Positions 30,920 to 38,470 of a stretch of DNA of 39,781 bases are shown here, in pieces. The DNA is from Candidatus Taylorbacteria bacterium RIFCSPHIGHO2_12_FULL_45_16. Lineage in GTDB: Bacteria > Patescibacteriota > Minisyncoccia > Phycocordibacterales > PALSA-1337. The notes under the pieces were generated by a model, which ran no database searches, was not told the origin of the DNA, and worked only from the letters and a program-made list of their open reading frames with translations. Where the stretch lies: positions 1-39,781 of the forward strand of contig MHRT01000005.1 of assembly GCA_001821055.1 (NCBI GenBank). Direction: 5' to 3'. The position numbers and the translations under genes are program-made. Position 1 is the stretch's first letter, and every line of letters starts with the position of its first letter.

Positions 30920-32183
30920 CATATCGCAAAAAATAGTCCTGGCTTTCAAAGATCAGATTCTGCGAAAAAGAGTCGGCTTTACATTGCTGGCGCTTGTGCT
31001 ATTTCGATTACTGGCCGCTATTCCAATACCAGGAGTTGACGCGGCAAACCTCTCTACACTTCTTGGTTCAAGCCAATTCTTCGGTTTCCTGAACATCTTC
31101 TCCGGTGGCGGTCTGTCCAATCTTTCCATCGTGATGTTGGGCGTTGGTCCGTTCATTACCGCTTCGATCGTCATCCAACTTCTCACCATGATGTTTCCAA
31201 AATGGAAGACGCTGATGCATGATGAGGGCGAAGCCGGTCGTCTGAAACTTTCAAATTATTCGCGATTACTTTCTGTTCCACTCGCCATTTTGTCGGCCAT
31301 TGGATTTCTCTCGCTCCTCCAATCGCAAAATATCATACCGTCTCTCGGTGTATTTTCGTTTTCCATAAATGTGTTGGTGATTACCGGTGGGTCGCTTCTT
31401 CTGATGTGGATTGGCGAACTCATATCCGAATTTGGCATTGGCAATGGCGCGTCGCTTATTATATTTGCCGGCATCGTCGCGTCACTGCCAAATACCGTGA
31501 CGCAATTGGTCGCTGGCTATGATGTTTCCAATATTCCTCTGTACATTGTGGCCTTGGTGATTGGTCTGGTTGTCATCGCCGGCGTCGTCTTTATCACTGA
31601 AGCTGAACGATCAGTTCCAGTCACCTATGCCAAACAAGTCAGAGGCAATAAAGTATACGGCGGCGCCTCCACTTATCTCCCGCTTCGCCTCAATCAAGCC
31701 GGCGTCATCCCAATCATTTTCGCACTTTCAATCCTTCTGTTTCCGCAGATAATTTCTAACTTCTTGTCACATGTCTCAAACCAAACAATTTCACACTATG
31801 CCACTTTGTTCACCTCCTTTTTCAATAATCCATGGGTCTATGGCAGTTTTTACTTTATTCTTGTCGTCGTTTTCACCTATTTTTACACGGCAGTTACTTT
31901 TGATCCCAAGCAGATTTCAGAGAACCTACAGCGCTCAGGCGCCTTCATTCCCGGCGTCCGTCCGGGAGACCATACCCGTGATCATTTGGCGTCAATTGTG
32001 ACTCGTATAACGCTTGTTGGTGCTTTGTTTCTAGGTATTGTGGCGGTCTTGCCACTCATTATGCAGGCGTTCACTTCTAACAAATCACTGGCGATTGGCG
32101 GTACGGCGTTGCTCATCGTCGTCTCGGTGGTGCTTGATTTGTTGAAGAAAATTGACGCGCAAGTATCTATGCGAGAGTACTGA
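30912..32183 (+). CDS. secY: Preprotein translocase subunit SecY
   Basis: 423 residues with about 10 membrane segments. LRKRVGFTLLALVLFRLLAAIPIPGVD, FLNIFSGGGLSNLSIVMLGVGPFITASIVIQLL, GNGASLIIFAGI and the cytoplasmic loop FDPKQISENLQRSGAFIPGVRPG are canonical. The ATG at 30912 overlaps the rplO stop, so translation is probably coupled. SecY is the protein-conducting channel. adk, map and infA, which often follow, are missing here. Confidence 0.97.
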   Translation: MNNISQKIVLAFKDQILRKRVGFTLLALVLFRLLAAIPIPGVDAANLSTLLGSSQFFGFLNIFSGGGLSNLSIVMLGVGPFITASIVIQLLTMMFPKWKTLMHDEGEAGRLKLSNYSRLLSVPLAILSAIGFLSLLQSQNIIPSLGVFSFSINVLVITGGSLLLMWIGELISEFGIGNGASLIIFAGIVASLPNTVTQLVAGYDVSNIPLYIVALVIGLVVIAGVVFITEAERSVPVTYAKQVRGNKVYGGASTYLPLRLNQAGVIPIIFALSILLFPQIISNFLSHVSNQTISHYATLFTSFFNNPWVYGSFYFILVVVFTYFYTAVTFDPKQISENLQRSGAFIPGVRPGDHTRDHLASIVTRITLVGALFLGIVAVLPLIMQAFTSNKSLAIGGTALLIVVSVVLDLLKKIDAQVSMREY

Positions 32184-32252
32184 GAGAATAATTAAAAATT
32201 AAAACATGGATAGCTAAAGTTAAAAACCAGAACATATAGAAAGCAGACGAAA

Positions 32253-32281
32253 TTGACTTTAAGTGATTATTTTGATAAGGT
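32253..32281 (+). promoter_or_regulatory. Promoter of rpsB-tsf
   Basis: TTGACT (32253-32258), a 17-nt spacer and TAAGGT (32276-32281) preceded by TGA. Start predicted near 32288, four bases before the rpsB ATG. Confidence 0.65.
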
Positions 32282-32291
32282 AAATTCCAAT

Positions 32292-32978
32292 ATGGACAAG
32301 AAAACAATAGATAAAAAAAGCATTGAAAGCATGTTTGTTGCCGGTACGCATTTTGGTCTTGGCCGTTCACGTCGCCATCCGACCGTAACCCCGTTTATCT
32401 TTGGTACAAAGAATTCCACTGACATTTTTGATCTGGAGAAAACTTCCGAAACCTTCGAAAAGGCCAAGGCCATCGTCGCGTCCTTGGCCAAGGAAAGCAA
32501 AACTATTTTTTTTGTTGGCGGCAAGAAAGAGGCCTCAAGCGCCATCAAGAATGCAGCCATGTCCATCAATATGCCGTATGTTGATGGACGCTGGATAGGC
32601 GGGACATTGAGCAATTTTGGACAAATCAGAAAGCGCATTGACCGCTACGAAAAACTTGTCTCTGACCGCGAAAAAGGCGAACTTTCAAAATACACCAAGC
32701 GTGAGCGTATGCTTATTGACAAAGAGATTGCCTCTCTTGAAAAAATGTTTTATGGCATCGTTTCTTTGAAAAAGATGCCCGATGTCATGTTCATTATAGA
32801 TCCTCGTCGTGAAAAAAACGCCGTCAAAGAGGCGATTGACATGAATATTCCAGTTATTGCTCTGGCCGGCTCTGATTGCGACATCAGAAAAGTCACTTAT
32901 CCGATCGTCGGCAACGACGCTTCAAAGGCAAGCATAGGTTTTTTTCTGAATGAGATCGTCAAGTCGTATCATGTTTAG
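32292..32978 (+). CDS. rpsB: 30S ribosomal protein S2
   Basis: 228 residues from ATG 32292: MFVAGTHFGLGRSRRHPTVTPFIFG, VDGRWIGGTLSNF, DVMFIIDPRREKNAVKEA and IPVIALAGSDCD match S2. Normal bacterial lengths are 230-250. S2 is among the last proteins joining the 30S subunit. Confidence 0.96.
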   Translation: MDKKTIDKKSIESMFVAGTHFGLGRSRRHPTVTPFIFGTKNSTDIFDLEKTSETFEKAKAIVASLAKESKTIFFVGGKKEASSAIKNAAMSINMPYVDGRWIGGTLSNFGQIRKRIDRYEKLVSDREKGELSKYTKRERMLIDKEIASLEKMFYGIVSLKKMPDVMFIIDPRREKNAVKEAIDMNIPVIALAGSDCDIRKVTYPIVGNDASKASIGFFLNEIVKSYHV

Positions 32979-33153
32979 CCCATTCTTGTTGTGGAAATTG
33001 AATAAAGATTCACGCGACAAGAAACCGAGCCTGGACGTTTCTTTCTTGAGTGAGAATTTCAAGGCAAAAAAGGACCAATTATCAAAAAAGTTTTCAGTTC
33101 CAAATACGCCATCGGTAACAGATCAACCATCAATTATTAATCAAACAACCACC

Positions 33154-33750
33154 ATGTCATCACCTATTACCACAGAACAAGTAAAAGCTCTCCGTGACCA
33201 AACTGGTATATCAATTATGCAATGCAAAAAAGCGCTTGAAGAGGCGGGTGGAGACATCGAAAAAGCGCTGGTCATTCTACGTAAAAAGAGCGGTGAATTG
33301 GTCGCCAAAAAAAGTGATCGAACTTTCGGTGCGGGCACTGTTCAGGCATATATTCATGCGACTGGGACAGTCGGTGCCATCATTGAGCTTGATTGTGAGA
33401 CTGACTTTGTGGCCGACAATGAAGGATTCAAGACTTTGGCCCGCGATATCGCTATGCATGTGACTGCCACCAATCCAAAATTCTTGAATAAGACTGACAT
33501 TCATGAGGCTGACATGAAGTCTGCCCGCGAAGTATTTGAAGCGGAAGTCAAAGATAAACCTGCGGCCATGAAAGATAAGATTCTGAAGGGCAAGCTAGAT
33601 ACCTATTTCGCGGAAATGGTGCTTTCAAACCAACCATTTATCAAAAATCAAGACATAACTATCCAAGGTCTAGTCGATGCCGCCGTGCAGAAATTCGGCG
33701 AGAAAATAGCTGTCGCGCGATTCAAGAGATTCAAGGTGCTGGAAAATTAA
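33154..33750 (+). CDS. tsf: Elongation factor Ts, short
   Basis: 198 residues from ATG 33154 (family similarity begins there: TEQVKALRDQTGISIMQCKKALEEAGGD). The N-terminal UBA-like domain and the core CETDFVADNEGF are clear. It is about 80-90 residues shorter than E. coli EF-Ts. It is the nucleotide exchange factor of EF-Tu, whose switch I is unusual in this organism. A 175-bp gap separates it from rpsB. Confidence 0.94.
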   Translation: MSSPITTEQVKALRDQTGISIMQCKKALEEAGGDIEKALVILRKKSGELVAKKSDRTFGAGTVQAYIHATGTVGAIIELDCETDFVADNEGFKTLARDIAMHVTATNPKFLNKTDIHEADMKSAREVFEAEVKDKPAAMKDKILKGKLDTYFAEMVLSNQPFIKNQDITIQGLVDAAVQKFGEKIAVARFKRFKVLEN

Positions 33751-33760
33751 GCATAACGTT

Positions 33761-34135
33761 ATGTACACTACTATTGTCTTATTTTACATTTCACTTGCTT
33801 TCATCTTCTTGATGATTCTATTCAAACACCGCGAAGTCAAAAGTGGTCATCCGACCGTTATATCCAAACTTGGTAGCGGAAGCGACCACATCTTCCATGA
33901 TATTTTTAGGACTGCCAAGAAAGGGTTATCATATCTCAACAGACACACATTTGTGGCCATTGGACACTGGATGGTTTTCCATATTCTAGTTCGGATTCGC
34001 AAGGTCTATGTTGAAATCAAAGCTTTATTTTTGGCTTTGCCCCAAGGCAGAAAAATGCTTGACGCGGTTCGTGGCCGTGGAGAAGTCAGTAATCACGGAG
34101 TCTCATTTTATCTAAGAAGGATTGCGGATAAATAA
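33761..34135 (+). CDS. Uncharacterised membrane-anchored protein
   Basis: 124 residues: an N-terminal membrane segment at about 3-21 (IVLFYISLAFIFLMILF), then a mostly basic region with two amphipathic helices (IGHWMVFHILVRIRKVYVEIKALFLAL). No family recognised. It starts 10 bp after tsf and is probably co-transcribed. Confidence 0.65.
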   Translation: MYTTIVLFYISLAFIFLMILFKHREVKSGHPTVISKLGSGSDHIFHDIFRTAKKGLSYLNRHTFVAIGHWMVFHILVRIRKVYVEIKALFLALPQGRKMLDAVRGRGEVSNHGVSFYLRRIADK

Positions 34136-34149
34136 ATTTGCGTACGCAG

Positions 34150-34185
34150 GGTAGGCCTATGCGATGAAAGTCTGCCGGATTTTTT
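34150..34185 (+). terminator. Probable terminator of the rpsB-tsf unit
   Basis: 7-bp stem with two G-U pairs (34150-34156 with 34170-34176), a 13-nt loop, then GGA and T6. Confidence 0.45.
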
Positions 34186-34261
34186 GTTGCAGAAAGGCTA
34201 AAAAATTGATAGAGTTTGTCAAGTCAATTATTTTGGTTTGCATTTCTTCTCGTCAATTTTT

Positions 34262-34335
34262 CGCCATCTTAGCTCAGCTGGTAGAGCGCCACTTTTGTAA
34301 AGTGGATGCCCCCGGTTCGAATCCGGGAGATGGCT
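34262..34335 (+). tRNA. tRNA-Thr (anticodon UGU)
   Basis: Full cloverleaf: acceptor GCCATCT/AGATGGC, D-arm GCTCAGCTGGTAGAGC, anticodon arm CCACT-TTTGTAA-AGTGG with anticodon TGT (reads ACA), and T-arm CCCGG-TTCGAAT-CCGGG. The discriminator is T. CCA is not encoded (the next bases are CTG), so CCA-adding enzyme is needed. Confidence 0.95.
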
Positions 34336-34394
34336 CTGAAATTCAGTTTTTATTATTAGTAATTTTATCTGTTATATAACAGATTCTTTAACAT

Positions 34395-34823
34395 ATGAGA
34401 AACATATGCATCTTTTGTAATAGACAATTAGAGACACGTCATCAAATTATATTCTGTTCAAATAAATGTCAGAAAAATCATGAATATCATTATTACATCG
34501 ATAGATGGAAGGAAGGTAAAGTAAAGGGTTCTGTTGGCATTACCTCAAAGACGATCTCTTGTTATATTCGTCGGTATTTGTTAGAGAAATATAAATCCAA
34601 ATGTTCAATATGTGGCTGGGATAAAGTCCATAGTGTTACCAAAAAGATTCCACTTGAGATTGATCATATTGATGGTAATTCAGATAATAATATAGAAAAC
34701 AATCTAAGACTTATTTGTCCCAATTGTCATTCTCTTACACCACATTTTCGTAATCTGAATAAAGGAAAAGGTAGGAAATGGAGAATGAAAAAATATATAA
34801 ATAATGGTCGAATTCATTTCTGA
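34395..34823 (+). CDS. HNH endonuclease
   Basis: 142 residues. An N-terminal zinc-ribbon-like part (CIFCNRQ and FCSNKCQ), a middle helix region, CSICGW, then the HNH core IPLEIDHIDGNSDNNIENNLRLICPNCHSLTPHF with the DH pair, the N-containing helix and the CxxC/H ending. Such nucleases occur in phages, homing elements and defence loci. The gene is visibly more AT-rich than its neighbours and lies directly after a tRNA gene, a frequent integration spot, so transfer is likely. No integrase or attachment repeat is visible. Confidence 0.85.
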   Translation: MRNICIFCNRQLETRHQIIFCSNKCQKNHEYHYYIDRWKEGKVKGSVGITSKTISCYIRRYLLEKYKSKCSICGWDKVHSVTKKIPLEIDHIDGNSDNNIENNLRLICPNCHSLTPHFRNLNKGKGRKWRMKKYINNGRIHF

Positions 34824-34847
34824 AATGGTGAAATATTCCTATTTTTC

Positions 34848-34856
34848 TGCTAAAGT
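34848..34856 (+). promoter_or_regulatory. pheS promoter, extended -10, leaderless
   Basis: TGC-TAAAGT with -10 at 34851-34856. Predicted start 34863, one base before the pheS ATG. The -35 is weak. Confidence 0.5.
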
Positions 34857-34863
34857 ATAAGGC

Positions 34864-35601
34864 ATGAATCCCGAAGCTAAATCTGCCCCAAAAACCCCAG
34901 CAAAAGGCCATCTTCATCCGATGACTCAGATCATCCGCGAGATCCAGACTGTCTTCGGAGAACTTGGCTTTGAAGTTGCAGATGGACCAGAACTCGAAAC
35001 TGAACATTTCAACTTTGATGCACTGAATGTTCCGGCAGATCACCCAGCTAGGGATATGCAGGATACATTTTGGATCAAACCTCTAAAAGGTTCACAAGAG
35101 AGGCCAGTTCTCCGGACTCATACCACCTCGGTTACCGCCAGAGCTTTGGCAGAATGTAAAGATCAATTTCCGATTCGCAAAATATTTCTTGGAAAGGTGT
35201 TTCGTAATGAAGCAACCGATATCACTCATGAAGCCCAGTTTTTTCAGTTGGATGGCGTCTATGTCGACAAAAATGTTTCCCTTGCTGATCTTAAAAGTAC
35301 TTTGCTTTATTTCTACAAAAAAATTCTTGGCGATGATGTCGAAGTCCGTTTCCGCCCGAGTTATTTCTCCTTCACTGAGCCTTCGGCAGAAGTCGATGTC
35401 AAATTTAAGGGCAAATGGTTGGAAATGATGGGTGCCGGAATGTTGCATCAAAATGTCTTCAAAGCCGCTGGAGTAGATCCTGATCTTTGGTGTGGTTTTG
35501 CTTTTGGCGGTGGAATCGACCGCCTCCTCATGGTCAAATATGGCATTGATGACATCCGTTCGCTCTATTCAGGGGATTTGAGGTTTGTTAATCAGTTTTG
35601 A
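34864..35601 (+). CDS. pheS: Phenylalanyl-tRNA synthetase alpha subunit, core only
   Basis: 245 residues. The class II catalytic core is complete: HPMTQIIREIQTVFGELGFEVADGPELE (motif 1 region), LRTHTTSVTARAL, GKVFRNEATDITHEAQFFQLDGVYVD (motif 2), and FAFGGGIDRLLMVKYGIDDIRSLYSGD (motif 3). The roughly 80-100 residue N-terminal coiled coil of bacterial PheS, which contacts tRNA, is absent, and the frame upstream gives no room for it. It forms the heterotetramer with PheT. Confidence 0.94.
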   Translation: MNPEAKSAPKTPAKGHLHPMTQIIREIQTVFGELGFEVADGPELETEHFNFDALNVPADHPARDMQDTFWIKPLKGSQERPVLRTHTTSVTARALAECKDQFPIRKIFLGKVFRNEATDITHEAQFFQLDGVYVDKNVSLADLKSTLLYFYKKILGDDVEVRFRPSYFSFTEPSAEVDVKFKGKWLEMMGAGMLHQNVFKAAGVDPDLWCGFAFGGGIDRLLMVKYGIDDIRSLYSGDLRFVNQF

Positions 35602-35606
35602 TTTTT

Positions 35607-35825
35607 ATGAAACTCGGAATATATAAACATTCAAAAAAGGGCAATTTATATCGTGTAATTGGTGTGGCCAAACATTCTGAAACTTTTGAGCCAATGGTTG
35701 TCTATGAAGCTCAATACGACAATCCAGTTTCCAAACTCTGGGTTCGACCGCTGGCGATTTTTGAGGACATAGTTGAAATAGAAGGCAAAAAAACACCACG
35801 TTTCCAATTTGTCAAAGAATCATAA
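35607..35825 (+). CDS. DUF1653-family protein
   Basis: 72 residues from ATG 35607: GIYKHSKKGNLYRVIGVAKHSETFEPMVVYEAQYDN, then KLWVRPLAIFEDIVEI and PRFQFV. This matches the DUF1653 pattern (YrH.kg..Y.v.g.a.HsEt...mVvY.......lWVRP..mF). It is a small SH3-like domain of unknown function. It lies between pheS and pheT with 5-bp gaps, so it is co-transcribed and perhaps co-regulated with the synthetase. Confidence 0.9.
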   Translation: MKLGIYKHSKKGNLYRVIGVAKHSETFEPMVVYEAQYDNPVSKLWVRPLAIFEDIVEIEGKKTPRFQFVKES

Positions 35826-35830
35826 ATAAC

Positions 35831-37813
35831 ATGAAAATTTCCTACAACTGGCTCCAAACATATTTCGAAGACAAACTTCCGTCAGCTGAAAAACTGGCAT
35901 CAGAGATTACTTTCCGTGCTTGTGAAGTCGAAAGCGTTGAAAAAGTCGGAGATGATTCCGTTATTGATATCAATGTTTTGCCCGATCGGGCACCTTATGC
36001 TTTATCACATCGCGGTATCGCCGGGGAAGTTGCGGCCATATTTGGTCTCAGACTCAAAAAGAATAAATTTTCTGGTGACGATATTCTTTTGCCGAAAAAT
36101 ATTGACTCTGCAAAAAAACTGGACAGTTTAAAAAATAGCAGACTCGGTCAACCATCAATCCGGATAGATGATGAATCACTTTGCTCACGTTATTGTGCCA
36201 GATATATTGGCAATGTTAAAATCACTGAATCTCCAGATTGGCTCAAAAAGCCACTGACAGTTCTTGGTCAACGCTCGATCAATACGATCGTCGATGTTAC
36301 AAACTACTCTATGTTCGATATTGGTCAGCCGATGCACGCTTTTGACGCTGATAAAATAAAAGGCACATTCGTTTTACGTCGTGCCAGAACTGGGGAAAGG
36401 ATCATCCTTTTGGATGGCAAAGAAATCATACTTGATGAAACTATGCTTATTGAAGCTGATGACGATGGATTACTTGCCATCGCTGGTGTGAAAGGTGGTA
36501 AAAGGGCAGAGATTTCTCCGGAGACGAAAAATGTTATGCTCGTCAGTGGCAATTTCAATCCTGTCAACATTCGCAAGACTTCAACCAAGATTGGCATTCG
36601 GACTGATGCTTCGAAACGTTTCGAAAATGGCCTGTCAATCAAATTGCAACCTGAAGCGATTAATCAGGCTACAAAACTCATTTTGAATCTTTCAAAAGAT
36701 GTCATTATTGGAGATCTCGCTGATGCTTATCCAAAACCAATCTTACCAAAGAGTATTACTGCGAAAATAAATGACATCGTCGGTGTACTTGGGATTGATA
36801 TCTCTGATAAAGAAATTGTTGCCATTCTGGGGCGGTTGAATCTCGAAGTGGCCCAAAAAGGCAATACCTTGACCATTTCCATACCCCCATCAAGGCTCGA
36901 TATTCGTGATTGGCGCGATATTCCTGAGGAAGTCGGCCGAATGTATGGCTATGACAAAATCAAGGCCAATAATTCGGTTATTTCATCCCTAAAGCCGAAA
37001 GTTTCGAAAAACTGCTATTATGCCGAGAAAATCAAAAATGTACTAATTGAAGCTGGTTTTTCCGAGGTCTATACATATAGCTTAGTCGCAAAAGGTGTCT
37101 ATGAGATTGAAAAGCCTTTGGCGGCTGATAAAAATCATTTGAGGACAAACTTGGCCGATGGTTTGACAAAATCCCTTGAACTTAATGCCAAAAATGCCCC
37201 ATTGCTCAATTTGGATAAAATTAAAATATTTGAAGTCGGTCGGGTTTTTACTGATGATGGAGAAAAGATTTCTTTGTCGATCGGTGTGTCACCTGTGAAG
37301 AAAATCAAAGATTATTCAGCTGAACAGGAGATGAAGGAAGCAGTTTCACTGATCTCTAAGACCTTTGGCGGAGTTTCAGTCGAATTGAATACGAATCAGA
37401 AACTTATTGATGGCGCCGGAGTCGTTGCTGAAATTGATTTACAATCACTGATCAAAGATTTGCCAATTCCAAAATCTTACGATGATCTTCATTTTTCCAA
37501 AGCCGTATTGATTGAATACAAGAAGTTTTCATTGTATCCGTTTATCGTCCGTGATATTGCTGTTTTTGTCCGAGGTTCCACCCCGGACACAGAGGTCTCT
37601 AAATCAATCAAAAAGGGTATTGCTGTTGCCGGAGCTTCCGATTTGCTTGCCCGGTATTCATTATTTGACACCTTCAAAAAAGATGACAAAACATCATATG
37701 CCTTTCGGGTGGTTTTCCAATCAATGGAAAAAACTCTGACTGATGATGAGGCAAATTCAATTATGGAAAAGATTTATAGGGAGATGAAGAAGAATGGGTG
37801 GGAGGTGAGATAA
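35831..37813 (+). CDS. pheT: Phenylalanyl-tRNA synthetase beta subunit lacking the EMAP-like domain
   Basis: 660 residues, about 130 shorter than the usual 790. The start MKISYNWLQTYFEDKLPSAEKLA runs through FRACEVESVEKVGDDSVIDINVLPDRAPYALSHRGIAGEVAA: the OB-fold EMAP-like tRNA-binding domain normally placed there is gone. The B3/4 editing region (about 100-300), B5, and the C-terminal FDX-ACB domain (about 565-660, RDIAVFVRG...YAFRVVFQSMEKTLTDDEAN) remain. Together with the trimmed PheS, both accessory tRNA contacts are reduced while the anticodon-binding FDX-ACB is kept. Confidence 0.95.
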   Translation: MKISYNWLQTYFEDKLPSAEKLASEITFRACEVESVEKVGDDSVIDINVLPDRAPYALSHRGIAGEVAAIFGLRLKKNKFSGDDILLPKNIDSAKKLDSLKNSRLGQPSIRIDDESLCSRYCARYIGNVKITESPDWLKKPLTVLGQRSINTIVDVTNYSMFDIGQPMHAFDADKIKGTFVLRRARTGERIILLDGKEIILDETMLIEADDDGLLAIAGVKGGKRAEISPETKNVMLVSGNFNPVNIRKTSTKIGIRTDASKRFENGLSIKLQPEAINQATKLILNLSKDVIIGDLADAYPKPILPKSITAKINDIVGVLGIDISDKEIVAILGRLNLEVAQKGNTLTISIPPSRLDIRDWRDIPEEVGRMYGYDKIKANNSVISSLKPKVSKNCYYAEKIKNVLIEAGFSEVYTYSLVAKGVYEIEKPLAADKNHLRTNLADGLTKSLELNAKNAPLLNLDKIKIFEVGRVFTDDGEKISLSIGVSPVKKIKDYSAEQEMKEAVSLISKTFGGVSVELNTNQKLIDGAGVVAEIDLQSLIKDLPIPKSYDDLHFSKAVLIEYKKFSLYPFIVRDIAVFVRGSTPDTEVSKSIKKGIAVAGASDLLARYSLFDTFKKDDKTSYAFRVVFQSMEKTLTDDEANSIMEKIYREMKKNGWEVR

Positions 37814-37880
37814 TAGAAACTTTTGTAAATTTTTCCAGATAATAATCTACAAAAATTCCATTTTTCGGAAAAGTCTGAGA

Positions 37881-37917
37881 AATAAAAGCATCCCCGGACA
37901 CCATGTGTATCCGGGGA
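37881..37917 (-). terminator. Minus-strand intrinsic terminator
   Basis: TCCGGGGA (37910-37917) and TCCCCGGA (37891-37898) form an 8-bp stem with additional CAC/GTG pairing inside. On the minus strand it is followed by TGCTTTTATTT. It ends the transcript predicted from the promoter at 38226-38254. Confidence 0.7.
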
Positions 37918-38219
37918 CGACTGTAACCTGGTTTGCCCAACGTAGTGCCAATGTCAAATCGACACCTTGTCTTCTCAGAGGCAAATACCTTCTAAACATT
38001 GCCAAGATCCGTCGTCGATCTACTCTGCGTGTCTATGTGGTTGGTTTCACTCAACGTTAGTTTTTTGGGAATCTTATAGCAATAATCTTCCACTTTCTGT
38101 TGACTGATACAGTGTTCCACACTTTCACGAAGATATGCAATGGTCGAAGAGAAACGTTTTGCGGGATTCCTTTTTTCCCATAACTACGTAAACCCCTTGT
38201 CTCGACTGGGTTTCTAACT
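37881..38219 (-). ncRNA. Candidate non-coding RNA, about 335 nt
   Basis: The stretch 37814-38470 between pheT and gyrB has no convincing gene. On its minus strand a good promoter (38254-38226) and an intrinsic terminator (37917-37881) bracket about 335 nt. Inside are compact hairpins, for example AGTGT-GGA-ACACT and AGATC-gacgacg-GATCT. Open frames in it are short (52 codons at most after the predicted start) and resemble no family. It lacks the landmarks I know for RNase P RNA (GAGGAAAGUC), tmRNA (T-loop end) or SRP RNA. It could also be a small mRNA. Confidence 0.4.
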
Positions 38220-38225
38220 GTTAGG

Positions 38226-38254
38226 ATCATAACCCTTTTATTATAAAAAGTCAA
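38226..38254 (-). promoter_or_regulatory. Promoter of the candidate ncRNA
   Basis: Minus strand TTGACT (38254-38249), 17-nt spacer, TATGAT (38231-38226). One of the best promoters in the window, yet no clear gene follows on that strand. Confidence 0.7.
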
Positions 38255-38328
38255 ATCTACTCACATATTTTTATCCCCAACCACATCATTTTTCCACCAA
38301 ATAGTCGCTTCCTTTGATGGGGCAAACC

Positions 38329-38337
38329 TGCTATAAT
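38329..38337 (+). promoter_or_regulatory. gyrB promoter (extended -10)
   Basis: TGC-TATAAT, -10 at 38332-38337, perfect extended -10 with a poor -35. Start near 38344 leaves a leader of about 127 nt, AT-rich, without a clear hairpin. Confidence 0.65.
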
Positions 38338-38470
38338 TAATGGCATAAAAACAATATTTCAGAGGTTCAAAATAACCCTTTATTGAGCCATATTTTGAGT
38401 CTTTTTCAAGAGTGTTTTTTATTTAATTCCGTTTTGATTTATTCAAACCTTACTTACCAAAAAAGCTCAC

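Noticed and set aside
34164-34379. A 71-codon frame covering tRNA-Thr
   Set aside because: It reads through the tRNA and has no protein features; the tRNA cloverleaf is unambiguous.
37570-37592. A GTCCG/CGGAC inverted repeat inside pheT
   Set aside because: Short, within conserved coding sequence of the FDX-ACB domain; no sign of an inserted element.
38057-38254. A 65-codon minus-strand frame between pheT and gyrB
   Set aside because: Its first codons overlap the -35 and -10 of the promoter at 38226-38254, so the predicted transcript lacks the start. No recognisable motif.
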